Origin: Trichocoleus sp. FACHB-40 | GTDB lineage: Bacteria > Cyanobacteriota > Cyanobacteriia > Cyanobacteriales > FACHB-T130 | Direction of reading: 5' to 3' | Assembly (NCBI RefSeq): GCF_014695915.1 | Contig: NZ_JACJPF010000031.1 | Span: forward strand, 1 to 64,000 | DNA: 64,000 nucleotides | Shown here: positions 8,960-17,397 of the stretch, piece by piece | Layout of the letters: each line of letters starts with the position of its first letter | Numbering within the stretch: position 1 is the stretch's first letter | Notes under the pieces: model-generated | Databases searched by the model: none | What the model saw: the letters and a program-made list of their open reading frames with translations, nothing else | Told to the model about the DNA's origin: nothing | Made by a program: the position numbers and the translations under genes

Positions 8960-9082
8960 TTAGTGGGCAGAACCGTTTCCATGATAGTTGTCTGAATCGT
9001 AGAATCCATTCTTAGTGCCAAAGAACAGGCACGATACAGTAAAAAGAACTGTTAATGCCACTAAAACCAGCTTGACATCCAT
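8960..9082 (-). CDS. 40-residue single-helix membrane protein
   Basis: ATG at 9082 to TAA at 8960 encodes 40 residues: MDVKLVLVALTVLFTV, then SCLFFG, then a polar tail with GFYDSDNYHGNGSAH. One membrane helix spans about residues 4-22. The conserved-looking aromatic/Asp/Asn tail recalls small subunits of thylakoid complexes. The length would fit NdhP of the NDH-1 complex, but I cannot confirm this by eye, so no symbol is given. Upstream on the minus strand is an AGGGGAAAT purine stretch within 15 bases of the ATG. It lies between the beta-CASP gene (same strand, downstream) and the divergent glycosylase gene. Confidence 0.65.
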   Translation of the reverse strand: MDVKLVLVALTVLFTVSCLFFGTKNGFYDSDNYHGNGSAH

Positions 9083-9123
9083 TTGTTTTTATTTCCCCTA
9101 AGGTGTAATTAAGTATATTTACG

Positions 9124-9720
9124 ATGAATTGTATCAAAAATAATCAAATTGTAGAACTTTGCTGGCTAGAACGTCCATCCACGGAAGTTGCACCCGACCT
9201 AATTGGCTGTTCGCTGGTACGGCAAATGGCAGACGGAGAAATTATCCGGGGGTTAATAGTGGAAACTGAAGCTTACGGGGAAAACGATCCAGCGTGTCAT
9301 GCCTATCGGCGGCGAACTGGGCGAAACTCGGTGATGTTTGGGGAGGCGGGACGAACTTATGTTTATTTAATCTATGGGATGTATCATTGCCTCAACGTTG
9401 TGACAGACCGGGACGGCGTTCCTAGTGCAGTATTAATTCGGGCTTTGCAGCTAGAGTCAGTACCCAGATGGATAAATGAGCGCGACCGAGTAAAACCATC
9501 ACGAATTGCCGCGGGGCCAGGTAAACTCTGTCGCGCCCTGCAAATTGACAGCACTCTCAATGCACAAGTTATACAACCCGGCCAACCTCTGTGGTTAGAA
9601 CATCGCTCCTCAGAATTTACACCCGAAATCGTCCAGACGACCCGGATTGGTTTAACTCAGGGGATTGATTTGCCTTGGCGGTGGTATCTGGGAAACTGTC
9701 CGGCTGTTTCCAAACTCTAG
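9124..9720 (+). CDS. mpg: 3-methyladenine DNA glycosylase (AAG/MPG family)
   Basis: A 198-residue base-excision repair enzyme that removes alkylated purines such as 3-methyladenine and hypoxanthine. Family motifs are all present: LxRxxADGE near the start, IVETEAYGENDPACHAYRRRTGRN with the catalytic glutamate, FGEAGRTYVYLIYGMYHCLNVVT with the DNA-intercalating tyrosine region, SAVLIRAL, and a GPGKLCRAL motif. Full length for bacterial Mpg. It ends convergently with the next gene, sharing 4 bp across the stop codons. No paired operon partner. Confidence 0.93.
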   Translation: MNCIKNNQIVELCWLERPSTEVAPDLIGCSLVRQMADGEIIRGLIVETEAYGENDPACHAYRRRTGRNSVMFGEAGRTYVYLIYGMYHCLNVVTDRDGVPSAVLIRALQLESVPRWINERDRVKPSRIAAGPGKLCRALQIDSTLNAQVIQPGQPLWLEHRSSEFTPEIVQTTRIGLTQGIDLPWRWYLGNCPAVSKL

Positions 9721-10235
9721 AGATAAATTTCCTGTCCTTGGTCTGTGAAGCGGACATCTTTAATCTTCCACGCTTGATTACTAATCAGCGTTTTTCGCAA
9801 ACTGCCAAAAAGAGCGAATTGTTCGCAAGTTGACAAAGAGACAAACTTCCGTTCTTGATTGGGTGCGAGTCGCAAATCAACAGTAGCAACGCCACTTTTT
9901 TGATTAACCTTGACGCGATACCCAGCTAAATTAAAGTCGGCTGTGTCTCTTTCTTCCAAAACTTTACCAACCGCTGCTGCTACTGAATTTTTATCTGAGA
10001 CAGCTACTTTTTCTGGCACTAATTCCTGACACTGATTATCCGGTTGGTAGATGGTGACAGTGACAGTGTTTTTTGAGGTGGCGGTATTAGTTGTGCTAGC
10101 AGCAGTATTGGAAATTGTTGTTGGATTAACTGCATTCTCAGTTTTGGGATCAGCGGGAGTAGTAGTACAACTACTTAGGTTGAGGACAATTACCCCAGTT
10201 AAAAGCGGGACGATAGATTTTTTTATAAGTTGCAT
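9717..10235 (-). CDS. Lipoprotein with GerMN (sporulation/germination-like) domain
   Basis: A 172-residue secreted lipoprotein. A signal peptide (KK, then a hydrophobic stretch at 8-19) ends in the lipobox LSSC with the modified cysteine at C23. A Thr/Asn/Ala-rich linker of about 35 residues follows. Then comes a GerMN-like domain (VTIYQPDNQCQ, then SVAAAVGKVL, YRVKV, ATVDLRL, FGSLRKTL). In spore formers GerMN proteins act at the envelope; in cyanobacteria the role is unknown. It overlaps the end of the glycosylase gene by 4 bp. Two cysteines (near 104-137) could form a disulfide. Confidence 0.85.
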   Translation of the reverse strand: MQLIKKSIVPLLTGVIVLNLSSCTTTPADPKTENAVNPTTISNTAASTTNTATSKNTVTVTIYQPDNQCQELVPEKVAVSDKNSVAAAVGKVLEERDTADFNLAGYRVKVNQKSGVATVDLRLAPNQERKFVSLSTCEQFALFGSLRKTLISNQAWKIKDVRFTDQGQEIYL

Positions 10236-10399
10236 AATTTTTGAAACCTATATTTGGTATTTGGATAGATTGGTGCGATCGCGCCAATTGTGAAATGCAC
10301 CTTGAGGGGATAGCATATATTTACTGGCATTGCTTAGCGATATCAGTGTAGATTTCTGCGGAATTTATGGACCGAAGTCCATTAGGTGACAGTAGTAAA

Positions 10400-10463
10400 C
10401 TCCTCTAGCGTCTGGTGGGCGATCTAGTCTTTGCCAGCGCGTGGGGAGACTAGGAATAGGAGG
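10400..10463 (+). promoter_or_regulatory. Foldable mgtE leader covering the ribosome binding site
   Basis: CTAGTCT (10424-10430) can pair with AGACTAG (10447-10453), a hairpin ending five bases before the Shine-Dalgarno AGGAGG (10458-10463). Further upstream, CTCCT (10400-10404) is complementary to that Shine-Dalgarno. The two pairings could be alternatives that hide or expose it. I see no match to a complete known Mg2+ riboswitch. It is a candidate only. Confidence 0.35.
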
Positions 10464-10467
10464 AAGA

Positions 10468-11820
10468 ATGCTCACTCAAGAAGGACGTGTTGCACTGGCG
10501 GATATTGGCGACTTAAATCAGCTAAAGTCGGAATTGAATGGTTTGCCAGCGGTAGATGTGGGGGATTACATTGTAGAATTGCCTCCAGAAAAGCGGGCGC
10601 TCGCATTCCGATTACTGAAGAAAGATCCGGCTATTGATGTATTTGAATATCTGCCGCCAGAGGTGCAGGAAGAATTAATTAATTCGCTGCATGACAACCA
10701 GGTGGTGCAAATTGTCGAGGCGATGCGCCCTGATGACCGGGCAGAATTGTTTGATGAGTTGCCAGCTGGAGTCGTAAGGCGGCTGTTGCAGCAACTCAGC
10801 TCGTCGGAACGGCAAGCAACAGCGAGAATTCTGGGTTATCCAGAAGGTACTGCTGGGCGTGTGATGACTACGGAATATGTATGGTTGAGGGAAGGCTTAA
10901 CGGTGGGAGAAGCCTTAAGCAAAATCCGTCTGAGTGACGAAGATAAGGAAACAATTTATTACGCTTACGTCACGGACAACAACCGCAAACTGGTTCGGGT
11001 GGTGTCTTTGCGGCAGCTGTTATTTTCAATTCCCGATGCCCTTATCCGTGATATTGCCAGCGATCGCGTTGTCAAAGCTACTACGGAAACGCCCCAGGAA
11101 GAAGTCGCGCAACTAATGAAGCGTTACGACTTGATCGCAGTACCTGTAGTTGACCGCGAAGACCGATTGGTGGGGATTATCACCATTGACGACGTGGTGG
11201 ACATTCTAGAGGAGGAAGCAACTGAAGACATTCAGAAACTTGCCGGGGTGAGTGGTGGCGATGAAGCCGCTTTGTCGCCTCCTCACGTTACGCTTCGCAA
11301 GCGACTGCCGTGGTTGTTGGCTAATATTGGTTTGTATATTGGTGCGGCGAGTGCGATCGCGCCCTTCCAAGGTGTAATTTCTGTTGTGCCAGTTCTTGCG
11401 GTTATCATGCCGATTTTGTCTAACACCAGTGGCAATGTCGCCATTCAAGCTTTATCAGTGACAGTACGCGGACTCGGTGTAGGTGAAGTGACACCAGAAG
11501 ATACCTTAAAAATTCTCCGCAAGGAAATCTTAGCAGGGTTGGGTACGGCTTTAGCTTTAAGTTTTGCCCTTGGCATCCTTTCGTTAATTTGGTCGCCGCC
11601 AAATGACCGATGGGTGGCTTTAGTTGCAGCAATGGTGATGGCTGTTAATGTTATCGTAGCCGCGACTTTGGGAACTTTGCTGCCAATGGGTTTGAAGCGG
11701 GTTAACCTCGATCCAGCTCTAATTAGCGGCCCGTTATTAACTACAATGCTGGATGCAGTGGGATTTTTGACCTTCTTATCGCTGATATCGGTTGCTTTGA
11801 AGGTAGTAGCCCACAATTAA
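10468..11820 (+). CDS. mgtE: Magnesium transporter MgtE
   Basis: A 450-residue Mg2+ channel/transporter. Domain order: MgtE N superhelical domain (about 10-125), two CBS domains (about 130-250, ending in GIITIDDVVDILEEEATEDI), a connecting helix, then five membrane helices from about 275 to 447 with the NTSGNVAIQALSV segment and GxxPxxLKR near the pore. The frame extends to a GTG at 10441, but the ATG at 10468 has an AGGAGG site 4 bases before it and opens the normal N-terminus. The leader can form hairpins, which might give Mg2+-dependent control. pyrB follows 75 bp downstream. Confidence 0.95.
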   Translation: MLTQEGRVALADIGDLNQLKSELNGLPAVDVGDYIVELPPEKRALAFRLLKKDPAIDVFEYLPPEVQEELINSLHDNQVVQIVEAMRPDDRAELFDELPAGVVRRLLQQLSSSERQATARILGYPEGTAGRVMTTEYVWLREGLTVGEALSKIRLSDEDKETIYYAYVTDNNRKLVRVVSLRQLLFSIPDALIRDIASDRVVKATTETPQEEVAQLMKRYDLIAVPVVDREDRLVGIITIDDVVDILEEEATEDIQKLAGVSGGDEAALSPPHVTLRKRLPWLLANIGLYIGAASAIAPFQGVISVVPVLAVIMPILSNTSGNVAIQALSVTVRGLGVGEVTPEDTLKILRKEILAGLGTALALSFALGILSLIWSPPNDRWVALVAAMVMAVNVIVAATLGTLLPMGLKRVNLDPALISGPLLTTMLDAVGFLTFLSLISVALKVVAHN

Positions 11821-11830
11821 AAATGTAAAA

Positions 11831-11884
11831 TTAAAAATTAAAAATGAAAGAACATATCTTGATTTTTTAATTTTTAATTTTTAA
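11831..11884 (+). terminator. AT-rich inverted repeat between mgtE and pyrB
   Basis: TTAAAAATTAAAAAT (11831-11845) and ATTTTTAATTTTTAA (11870-11884) form a 15-bp AT-only stem. The repeat is made of TTAAAAA units, a type common between cyanobacterial genes. It could terminate mgtE weakly or act as a leader hairpin for pyrB, whose start lies 12 bases on. Confidence 0.5.
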
Positions 11885-11895
11885 TTATTTTTCTG

Positions 11896-12924
11896 ATGCC
11901 TACTACCAATTGGACTCGTCACCACATTCTTTCCTTGGCAGATTTCACGCCAGATGAATACGATACTGTGTTGCAAACTGCTGCCAGTTTTCAAGAGGTG
12001 CTTTCGCGACGCACGAAGAAAGTACCAACGCTACAAGGTCAGGTAGTCGCTAATTTGTTTTTTGAATCTTCTACCCGTACTCGCAGTAGTTTCGAACTGG
12101 CAGCAAAGCGCCTCTCTGCTGATACGCTGAATTTTGCAGCAGCAACGTCTTCTTTGACGAAGGGCGAGACAATTCTGGATACGGCAAAAACCTATCTGGC
12201 AATGGGTGCGGATATGATGGTGATTCGCCATCGGGAGGCGGGAGTGCCGCAAGCGATCGCCTTGGAAATGGATCGTTTGCGATCGCGGGTAGGTGTCCTC
12301 AATGCTGGTGATGGTCAGCACGAACACCCTTCCCAAGCACTCTTAGACTTGTTTACAATCTGCACTCTTTTAGACCCAGACCACCCGCGACTCGAACTCC
12401 TCAAAGACAAAAAAATTGTCATTGTCGGCGATATTCTCCACTCGCGGGTAGCCAGATCGAATATCTGGAGTTTGACAGCGACAGGCGCAGAGGTTCATCT
12501 AGCTGGGCCACCCACTCTTTTACCCCAGCTTTTTGCCGCCTACGGTAGCGAGATTCAGGGAGAGGAAACTCCCCAATCCCCAATCCCCAATCCCCAAAGA
12601 AAGCTATTTCTCCACTGGGATTTAGAACCAGCTTTACAAAATGCCGATTTTGTGATGACGTTGCGGCTGCAAAAGGAACGTATGACTCAGCATTTGCTGC
12701 CCAGTCTGCGAGAATACCATCAACGGTATGGGATAACACGCGATCGCCTGAAACTCTGCAAACAGGACGTTAAAGTGCTGCATCCAGGGCCAGTTAATCG
12801 TGGCGTGGAAATTAGTTCTGACCTGATGGACGACCCCCAGTTCAGTTTAATCTCCCAGCAGGTGACGAGCGGCGTTGCCGTTCGCATGGCACTACTGTAC
12901 CTGATGGGCAGCGGCAAATCTTAA
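11896..12924 (+). CDS. pyrB: Aspartate carbamoyltransferase catalytic chain
   Basis: A 342-residue enzyme joining carbamoyl phosphate to aspartate in pyrimidine synthesis. The carbamoyl phosphate site [13 protein letters not shown] (about residues 55-67), [15 protein letters not shown], the aspartate-binding [10 protein letters not shown] and the C-terminal [12 protein letters not shown] motif are intact. The length is a little above the usual 310-335 because of an in-frame insertion of CCCCAAT repeats at 12571-12597, which adds a [10 protein letters not shown] peptide in the aspartate domain. The insertion precedes the MTLRLQ loop and probably forms a surface loop. No regulatory chain gene is adjacent. 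Confidence 0.95.
   Translation: MPTTNWTRHHILSLADFTPDEYDTVLQTAASFQEVLSRRTKKVPTLQGQVVANLFFESSTRTRSSFELAAKRLSADTLNFAAATSSLTKGETILDTAKTYLAMGADMMVIRHREAGVPQAIALEMDRLRSRVGVLNAGDGQHEHPSQALLDLFTICTLLDPDHPRLELLKDKKIVIVGDILHSRVARSNIWSLTATGAEVHLAGPPTLLPQLFAAYGSEIQGEETPQSPIPNPQRKLFLHWDLEPALQNADFVMTLRLQKERMTQHLLPSLREYHQRYGITRDRLKLCKQDVKVLHPGPVNRGVEISSDLMDDPQFSLISQQVTSGVAVRMALLYLMGSGKS
12571..12597 (+). repeat. CCCCAAT heptamer repeat inside pyrB
   Basis: Three perfect CCCCAAT units plus a fourth partial one lie in the pyrB reading frame. They encode a proline-rich PQSPIPNPQ segment. It is the same repeat type as in the copper ATPase gene and in several intergenic sites of this window. Confidence 0.9.
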
Positions 12925-13030
12925 TCTGTGGGTCAGCATCTTGCCATCCCCTCACTGTTTATATTTTCATGGGCTTAGGGCGCTGGATCGATCACAATAG
13001 ATCCAGTTCCTTGCTCAGGATTTCAACTTG

Positions 13031-13525
13031 ATGAATGGTGTCACCAGTCTTTTAAACACTCCCACTCAACACCACAAAGGAGATAACTTTGCCATCTCCT
13101 TTGCTCCCTTGTCACTGGAAGAAGTTTATGCCCTAGCAGATGACCCAGGTAACGGTGCAATTGTGGTGATGAGTGGAATGGTTCGCAATCAAACCGATGG
13201 TAAACCAGTAGTTGCCTTGGAGTATCAAGCTTATGAGCCGATGGCTTTACAAATCTTTATACAAATTGCCGCTGATATCCGCCAAACATGGCAAGATGTC
13301 AATCGGGTTGTAATTCACCATCGCATCGGACGCTTAGAAATTGGTCAAATCAGCGTGCTGGTAGCTGTGGGTTGTCCTCACCGTTCGGAAGCCTTTGAAG
13401 CCTGCCAATATGCGATTGATACCCTGAAGCACAACGCTCCAATTTGGAAAAAGGAACATTGGGCGGATGGTTCTAGCAGTTGGGTGAGTATTGGTGCCTG
13501 CGAAACTCAACAAGAGGGTTGCTAA
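13031..13525 (+). CDS. moaE: Molybdopterin synthase catalytic subunit MoaE
   Basis: A 164-residue large subunit of molybdopterin synthase, which inserts sulfur carried by MoaD into precursor Z. Family features: GAIVVMSGMVRNQTDGKPVVALEYQAYEPMA, VVIHHRIGRLEIGQ, SVLVAVGCPHRSEAFEACQYAID, and KHNAPIWKKEHWADG with the catalytic lysines. The N-terminus carries a short non-conserved extension of about 20 residues. A TTG three bases earlier also opens the frame, but the ATG at 13031 is preferred. moaD is not adjacent; moaA lies about 19 kb away at 32456. Confidence 0.95.
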   Translation: MNGVTSLLNTPTQHHKGDNFAISFAPLSLEEVYALADDPGNGAIVVMSGMVRNQTDGKPVVALEYQAYEPMALQIFIQIAADIRQTWQDVNRVVIHHRIGRLEIGQISVLVAVGCPHRSEAFEACQYAIDTLKHNAPIWKKEHWADGSSSWVSIGACETQQEGC

Positions 13526-13665
13526 GTCGCTAATTGGCATTTGTTGCAAAACTTTAAGTTTTTAGGTGTCGTAGATTGCAGTTTGTAACTATTGCTTTAT
13601 CTCCGGAAAATTATCCTTTAGACTGAGTTGCAATTCATAAATTTGAGATAAGCAGGGTTAGATAA

Positions 13666-13980
13666 ATGCCAAATCTGCACTGGCACGATTATTTACTTTT
13701 CGCTTCTTTAGTTGCTAGTATTGCCGGACTTTTTTTACTATCTGATGGCGACTCAACTCAAGCTTCGGAGCTTGAGACAAGTGAGCAAATGCTGTTATCA
13801 ATGAGCTTTTCTTACTGGATAGTGCACTGCGTCATGGTAGGCATCCTGAAGCTTTGGCATCCTGAGTGGGAAATCTTATCAATTAATTTGAGGTTGACGG
13901 CTGCTTTTTCTTACTTGTTGACCTTTTCTTGCATACTGTCTCTCCCGCTACATAGAATGTCAGTACGTCAAGTAGAGTAA
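13666..13980 (+). CDS. Hypothetical membrane protein, three helices
   Basis: A 104-residue protein with three predicted membrane segments: about 9-27, 43-62 (LSMSFSYWIVHCVMVGIL) and 76-96. A polar, Glu/Ser/Thr-rich loop lies between helices one and two. I do not recognise a family. The base composition is like its neighbours. It lies after moaE without evident co-transcription (140 bp gap). A nested hairpin terminator follows, shared with the convergent SH3 gene. Confidence 0.6.
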   Translation: MPNLHWHDYLLFASLVASIAGLFLLSDGDSTQASELETSEQMLLSMSFSYWIVHCVMVGILKLWHPEWEILSINLRLTAAFSYLLTFSCILSLPLHRMSVRQVE

Positions 13981-14084
13981 TGTCAAGTTGGGATTTTGAA
14001 TCAATTCAAAGTATTAGGTTGTTGAGCGTGATTAACGCATCCTATAAATAGAAGGAAACAGCCACTCAATTGAATCTTGTCAAA

Positions 14085-14132
14085 AAAATCACCCCATTTC
14101 CAAGAAACTTGGTAAAAATATGGGGTGATTTT
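14085..14132. terminator. Nested-hairpin bidirectional terminator
   Basis: AAATCACCCCAT and ATGGGGTGATTT form the outer stem, and CCAAG AAA CTTGG forms an inner hairpin. The A-run before and T-run after allow action in both directions. It separates the convergent genes at 13666 and 14159. Confidence 0.8.
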
Positions 14133-14158
14133 AACTTAAATGAGTTTAGGCTAAGATA

Positions 14159-14806
14159 CTACGGACAACGGCCGACATTCAATGAGTTTGAACTAGGATA
14201 GCCGTAAGAAATCCATCCGGCAACCGGGGCGGTAATTTGTACCCAAGCACGGCGATCGCTATCGTAAGTTAAGTCTGGAGGACTCTTTACGAGAGTAACG
14301 CGATCGCCAAGTCTGATTCCACCAACTCTGGTGCCAGTTTTGTTGGGGCCACTACGGATAGCCAAACCCTCACTTCCTCTGTACGTAACTACGCGACAGA
14401 GGCTGGAAGGTTGAGCAGGGGGAGGATTGTTTGCTCCAGTGCAGGGTTTAAGGTATTGTGCCTGTATGTAACCGGTAGCAGGTGCATTGATCGCGATCCA
14501 ACCAGCACTACCATTATCTGCCAGAGTCACGGCTTCGTTGGGAGCTAAGGTTCTAATCGTTTGACTGGTGGTTGAACGCTGTGCGTAGACAAAAATCCGC
14601 TGATTAACGGCGCGGCACTGTCCCACAAGTCCCTGTGCTAGTAGTAACTCGCCCTGAGGCCGAATAGAATTTGGTTGTGATTCTTGAATAGAGCTATCTG
14701 TGGTGCTGTTAGTGACCGCAATGGCGGAGACATTCAAGCCCCCCACAGTGGTTAATCCGACAGCAAGCAGGGCAACAGGCATTGCCCAGTGGCTCTTTGT
14801 TTTCAT
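14159..14806 (-). CDS. Secreted protein with two bacterial SH3 domains
   Basis: A 215-residue exported protein. The N-terminal signal peptide has a hydrophobic core at about 9-30. After a Ser/Thr/Gln-rich linker come two SH3-like repeats. The first (about 63-120) has VYAQRSTTSQTIRTL, then GWIAINAPATGYIQAQYL. The second (about 137-213) has LAIRSGPNKTGTRVGGI, then AWVQITAPVAGWISYGY. Four cysteines (C64, C122, C137 and the penultimate residue C214) may form disulfides. SH3b domains often bind peptidoglycan, so a cell-wall role is likely, without catalytic domain. It has its own terminator. Confidence 0.85.
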   Translation of the reverse strand: MKTKSHWAMPVALLAVGLTTVGGLNVSAIAVTNSTTDSSIQESQPNSIRPQGELLLAQGLVGQCRAVNQRIFVYAQRSTTSQTIRTLAPNEAVTLADNGSAGWIAINAPATGYIQAQYLKPCTGANNPPPAQPSSLCRVVTYRGSEGLAIRSGPNKTGTRVGGIRLGDRVTLVKSPPDLTYDSDRRAWVQITAPVAGWISYGYPSSNSLNVGRCP

Positions 14807-15437
14807 ACGCTACACTCCTCATCTCACCAAAACGTTTGTGTTAGAAGCTTCCACATCGAAAAGCATCCCCGCAGTCGAGACTTGTTTTTCATAATGGTTG
14901 ACTGATTAGCTGGCGCATCTCTATCAACCCGTCCCTACATCACTAAGCAATAGGATAGTTAAGTTTGCGGAAGCTTCTTAGTCAAATAGCATACAGAAAA
15001 ATTAGTGTTAAATACATGAAAAAGGGGAATATTGTCAAGCAGTGCGCGGGAAGTGAAGTTATTGGGTAGACTCGTGTGGGGCAGGCAAGATGCCCCTCAT
15101 CGCAAGCCCATACTTCAAGGGCTACCTTTTTCTAACTTAACCAAGTGCAAGGGGAAGATATATAAACTCCCCTCGCCTAATCGGGAAGCAGGGTGGTTCA
15201 TATAATCGAAGAGAATATCGAAAATTGCGACATTTTGTAGGGGCATGGCAGTGCCTATGCCCCTAGCGCCAACCAGAATCAACTTTACAGAATTTTCTTT
15301 TAATAAATGAAACCACCCTGCCCTTCTAATCAGGAAGGGAGGCGAGGGGAGTTAGGTTTATCTTATAGGGGCAAGTATGACATTGAAAGTGGGCAGGCAA
15401 GATGCCCGCCCGATCAAAGAAACATTTTTTCCCAACT
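14807..15437. other. Gene-free interval with palindromic repeats
   Basis: About 630 bp between the SH3 gene and the HtrA gene. The left part (14807-15070) should hold the SH3 promoter. The rest is filled by repeats. GGGGCA/TGCCCC flanks GGCAAGA at 15078-15096, and a near-identical hairpin lies at 15389-15410 (GTGGGCAGGCAAGATGCCCGCC core). A larger inverted-repeat element lies between them and is listed separately. No reading frame is convincing. Confidence 0.65.
15158..15363. repeat. 206-bp inverted-repeat element (MITE-like) with nested hairpin
   Basis: The left arm contains AACTCCCCTCGCCT (from 15165), AATCGGGAAG and CAGGGTGGTTCAT. The right arm (15301-15363) holds these in reverse complement and in reverse order, with a few extra bases. 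The middle carries a perfect hairpin TAGGGGCAT/ATGCCCCTA at 15238-15265, a motif common between cyanobacterial genes. There is no reading frame for a transposase. This suggests a non-autonomous mobile element or a decayed palindromic repeat. Confidence 0.65.
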
Positions 15438-16388
15438 TCAAAAATTCACCCGGACATCAGCCAAACGGCGATTCCGTCCCACCGTGAGAATTGCCGAAGC
15501 GGGACGACGAGCTAAGAAAGTTTGCAAGTCTTGAACTCCCCTGAGACGACGACCATTAACAGCAATGATTCTGTCTCCGGGTCTGATTCCGATATTCGCA
15601 GCTGGCGATCCTGGCTGTACCCCCACAACTACCAGTGTCCCTGTATCTACAGTCACACCCAAGCCACGAGTTGAAGGCAAAGAGGGACTTTGCGCGGTAG
15701 TAATGGGGGGAGCGGTTCGGTTACGGTTTTGTTGAATAAAATTTCTGGCAACTGTCGCACTGGTAGCGAACCCAATCCCCGTATTGCCTCCGCCACCGGG
15801 ACTGAGAATGGCTTTGTTTACACCGATGAGTTCGCCCCGCGAGTTGAGCAAAGGGCCTCCGGAATTGCCCGGATTAAGTGCTGCATCTGTTTGTAAGTCG
15901 CCATTACGGCCAACACGGCTTAAAATACCTGTTGTCAAAGTTCCGGACAATCCAAAGGGGCTGCCAATAGCAAAGACGCGCTGACCGACTTGAATGCTTG
16001 CCGGATTGGACAGCTTTACACTGGGGAAGCGATCGCTCGTATTTAATCTTACTAGCGCTAAGTCATTCGCTCGGTCAGTAGCAATTACTTGCCCGGTATA
16101 GCGCTTGCCTGTAGTGGTATTGACGCTCACCACACCGCCTCTGGCGCTGCGAATAACGTGATCGTTAGTTAAAACCAGTCCTTCTGGACTAACAATAGTC
16201 CCAGAACCGGAACCTCTTCCGGTACTTATGGTAACTACCGCCGGACTGGCAGTGCGATAAACATCAATGCTAGTTTGTTCTTCACCTTGAGCTTGGGCAA
16301 GAATCGTGGGAACGGGAACACTGCTCACGGCAGGCGTATTGAGCAAACAAAGGGAAGCAGCACACAACAACCAGCGCTCAGGTTTCAT
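15438..16388 (-). CDS. HtrA/Deg-type trypsin-like serine protease with PDZ domain
   Basis: A 316-residue exported protease. A signal peptide covers about residues 1-30. The trypsin-like domain has the His-Asp-Ser triad: H77 in TNDHV, D109 in ANDLAL and S176 in NPGNSGGPL. One C-terminal PDZ domain (about 225-316) has VVGVQPGSPAANIGIRPGDRIIAVNG. HtrA proteases degrade misfolded periplasmic or thylakoid-lumen proteins. A TTG start at 16397 is possible, but the ATG at 16388 is preferred. It is shorter than the main cyanobacterial HtrA/HhoA/HhoB (about 400 residues), chiefly in the N-terminal linker. ruvC lies upstream on the same strand, 100 bp away. Confidence 0.9.
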   Translation of the reverse strand: MKPERWLLCAASLCLLNTPAVSSVPVPTILAQAQGEEQTSIDVYRTASPAVVTISTGRGSGSGTIVSPEGLVLTNDHVIRSARGGVVSVNTTTGKRYTGQVIATDRANDLALVRLNTSDRFPSVKLSNPASIQVGQRVFAIGSPFGLSGTLTTGILSRVGRNGDLQTDAALNPGNSGGPLLNSRGELIGVNKAILSPGGGGNTGIGFATSATVARNFIQQNRNRTAPPITTAQSPSLPSTRGLGVTVDTGTLVVVGVQPGSPAANIGIRPGDRIIAVNGRRLRGVQDLQTFLARRPASAILTVGRNRRLADVRVNF

Positions 16389-16491
16389 GACACTCAAAGG
16401 TAAGTAGCCGAATTTAAGAGGGATGACTCAATAAGACTGATGACGCAAATCCGCTGAGCGTGTTTCCTTTGTACGGATGTGTAGATTGCGG

Positions 16492-17022
16492 CTACTGCCC
16501 ATACCACGCTGTCAGCGCCACCGCAAGGGCATCTGCGGCATCGTCTGGCTTGGGAATATAGTCTAAATTTAATTCCCGCGCTACGGCTTGCTGCACTTCC
16601 GACTTATCAGCATTACCCATGCCAGTTAGCCCCTGCTTAATCTGTGCTGGCGTAAATTCAACATAGGGGATACCATGCTGCGCTAACACTAACACCATTA
16701 TCCCCCGCGCTTGAGCCACCAAAATTGTGTTCCCCATCCGATAGAAGAACAATTTCTCAATCGCCACCAAATCGGGTTCCCACTGATCGAGCAGAGTGTG
16801 CAAATCGTCGTAAATTGTGCGGAGTCGTTCTCCCATCTCCGTTTTGGCGGAGGTTTGGATAACGCCAAAATCCAGCAATGTTGCTACTTCTGGCGCGGTT
16901 TTTACCGGGCGCTTGGCAGCAGGAAGATTCGCCACAGTTAAGCAGTCAGGTGGTTTACAGAGAATTACGCCAAATCCTAATGTGGCAAGTCCAGGGTCTA
17001 ATCCTAAAATTCGCTTTTCCAT
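16492..17022 (-). CDS. ruvC: Holliday junction endonuclease RuvC
   Basis: A 176-residue resolvase that cuts four-way DNA junctions during recombination with RuvAB. The acidic catalytic residues are visible: D9 in LGLDPG, E89 in VAIEKLFF, and D160/D161/D164 in [30 protein letters not shown] is also conserved. Compared with the usual 160-170 residues there is an extra polar stretch at about 23-46 (CKPPDC, then [12 protein letters not shown]) before the FGVI strand. This is a surface insertion in the first hairpin and should not affect catalysis. ruvA and ruvB are not nearby. Confidence 0.95.
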   Translation of the reverse strand: MEKRILGLDPGLATLGFGVILCKPPDCLTVANLPAAKRPVKTAPEVATLLDFGVIQTSAKTEMGERLRTIYDDLHTLLDQWEPDLVAIEKLFFYRMGNTILVAQARGIMVLVLAQHGIPYVEFTPAQIKQGLTGMGNADKSEVQQAVARELNLDYIPKPDDAADALAVALTAWYGQ

Positions 17023-17397
17023 TTAGCCAAGTTTACGGGATAAACCAAGCGAGCTGCCGCCTAAAATGGCGACTCAAGCTGACTTCTGATGCAATGTTTA
17101 TATTAGCTCCCTCTAATTCCTGATTTTGCTGCTGAACGTCGCAAGCGTATCATAAGCTCAGTTAAAAATTTGGAGACAAACTTTATTAGTTTCGTATGTC
17201 ACATCCCAAGAAGCTGCAAAAAATGTATTCTGATGGGCAAAGGCTCCCTGTTGCTCTTTATAAGTGGCAACTTAGACACAAGTGTGCCAGTCCAATCAAT
17301 TCGTAGAAGCGATTTATGGGAGCGTTCCTATTTCAGTAATTTTGCGCCCTTTCTCGTTAAAGTCGAATCTTGCCTTCGTGTTCCCCAGGAATCAGCA

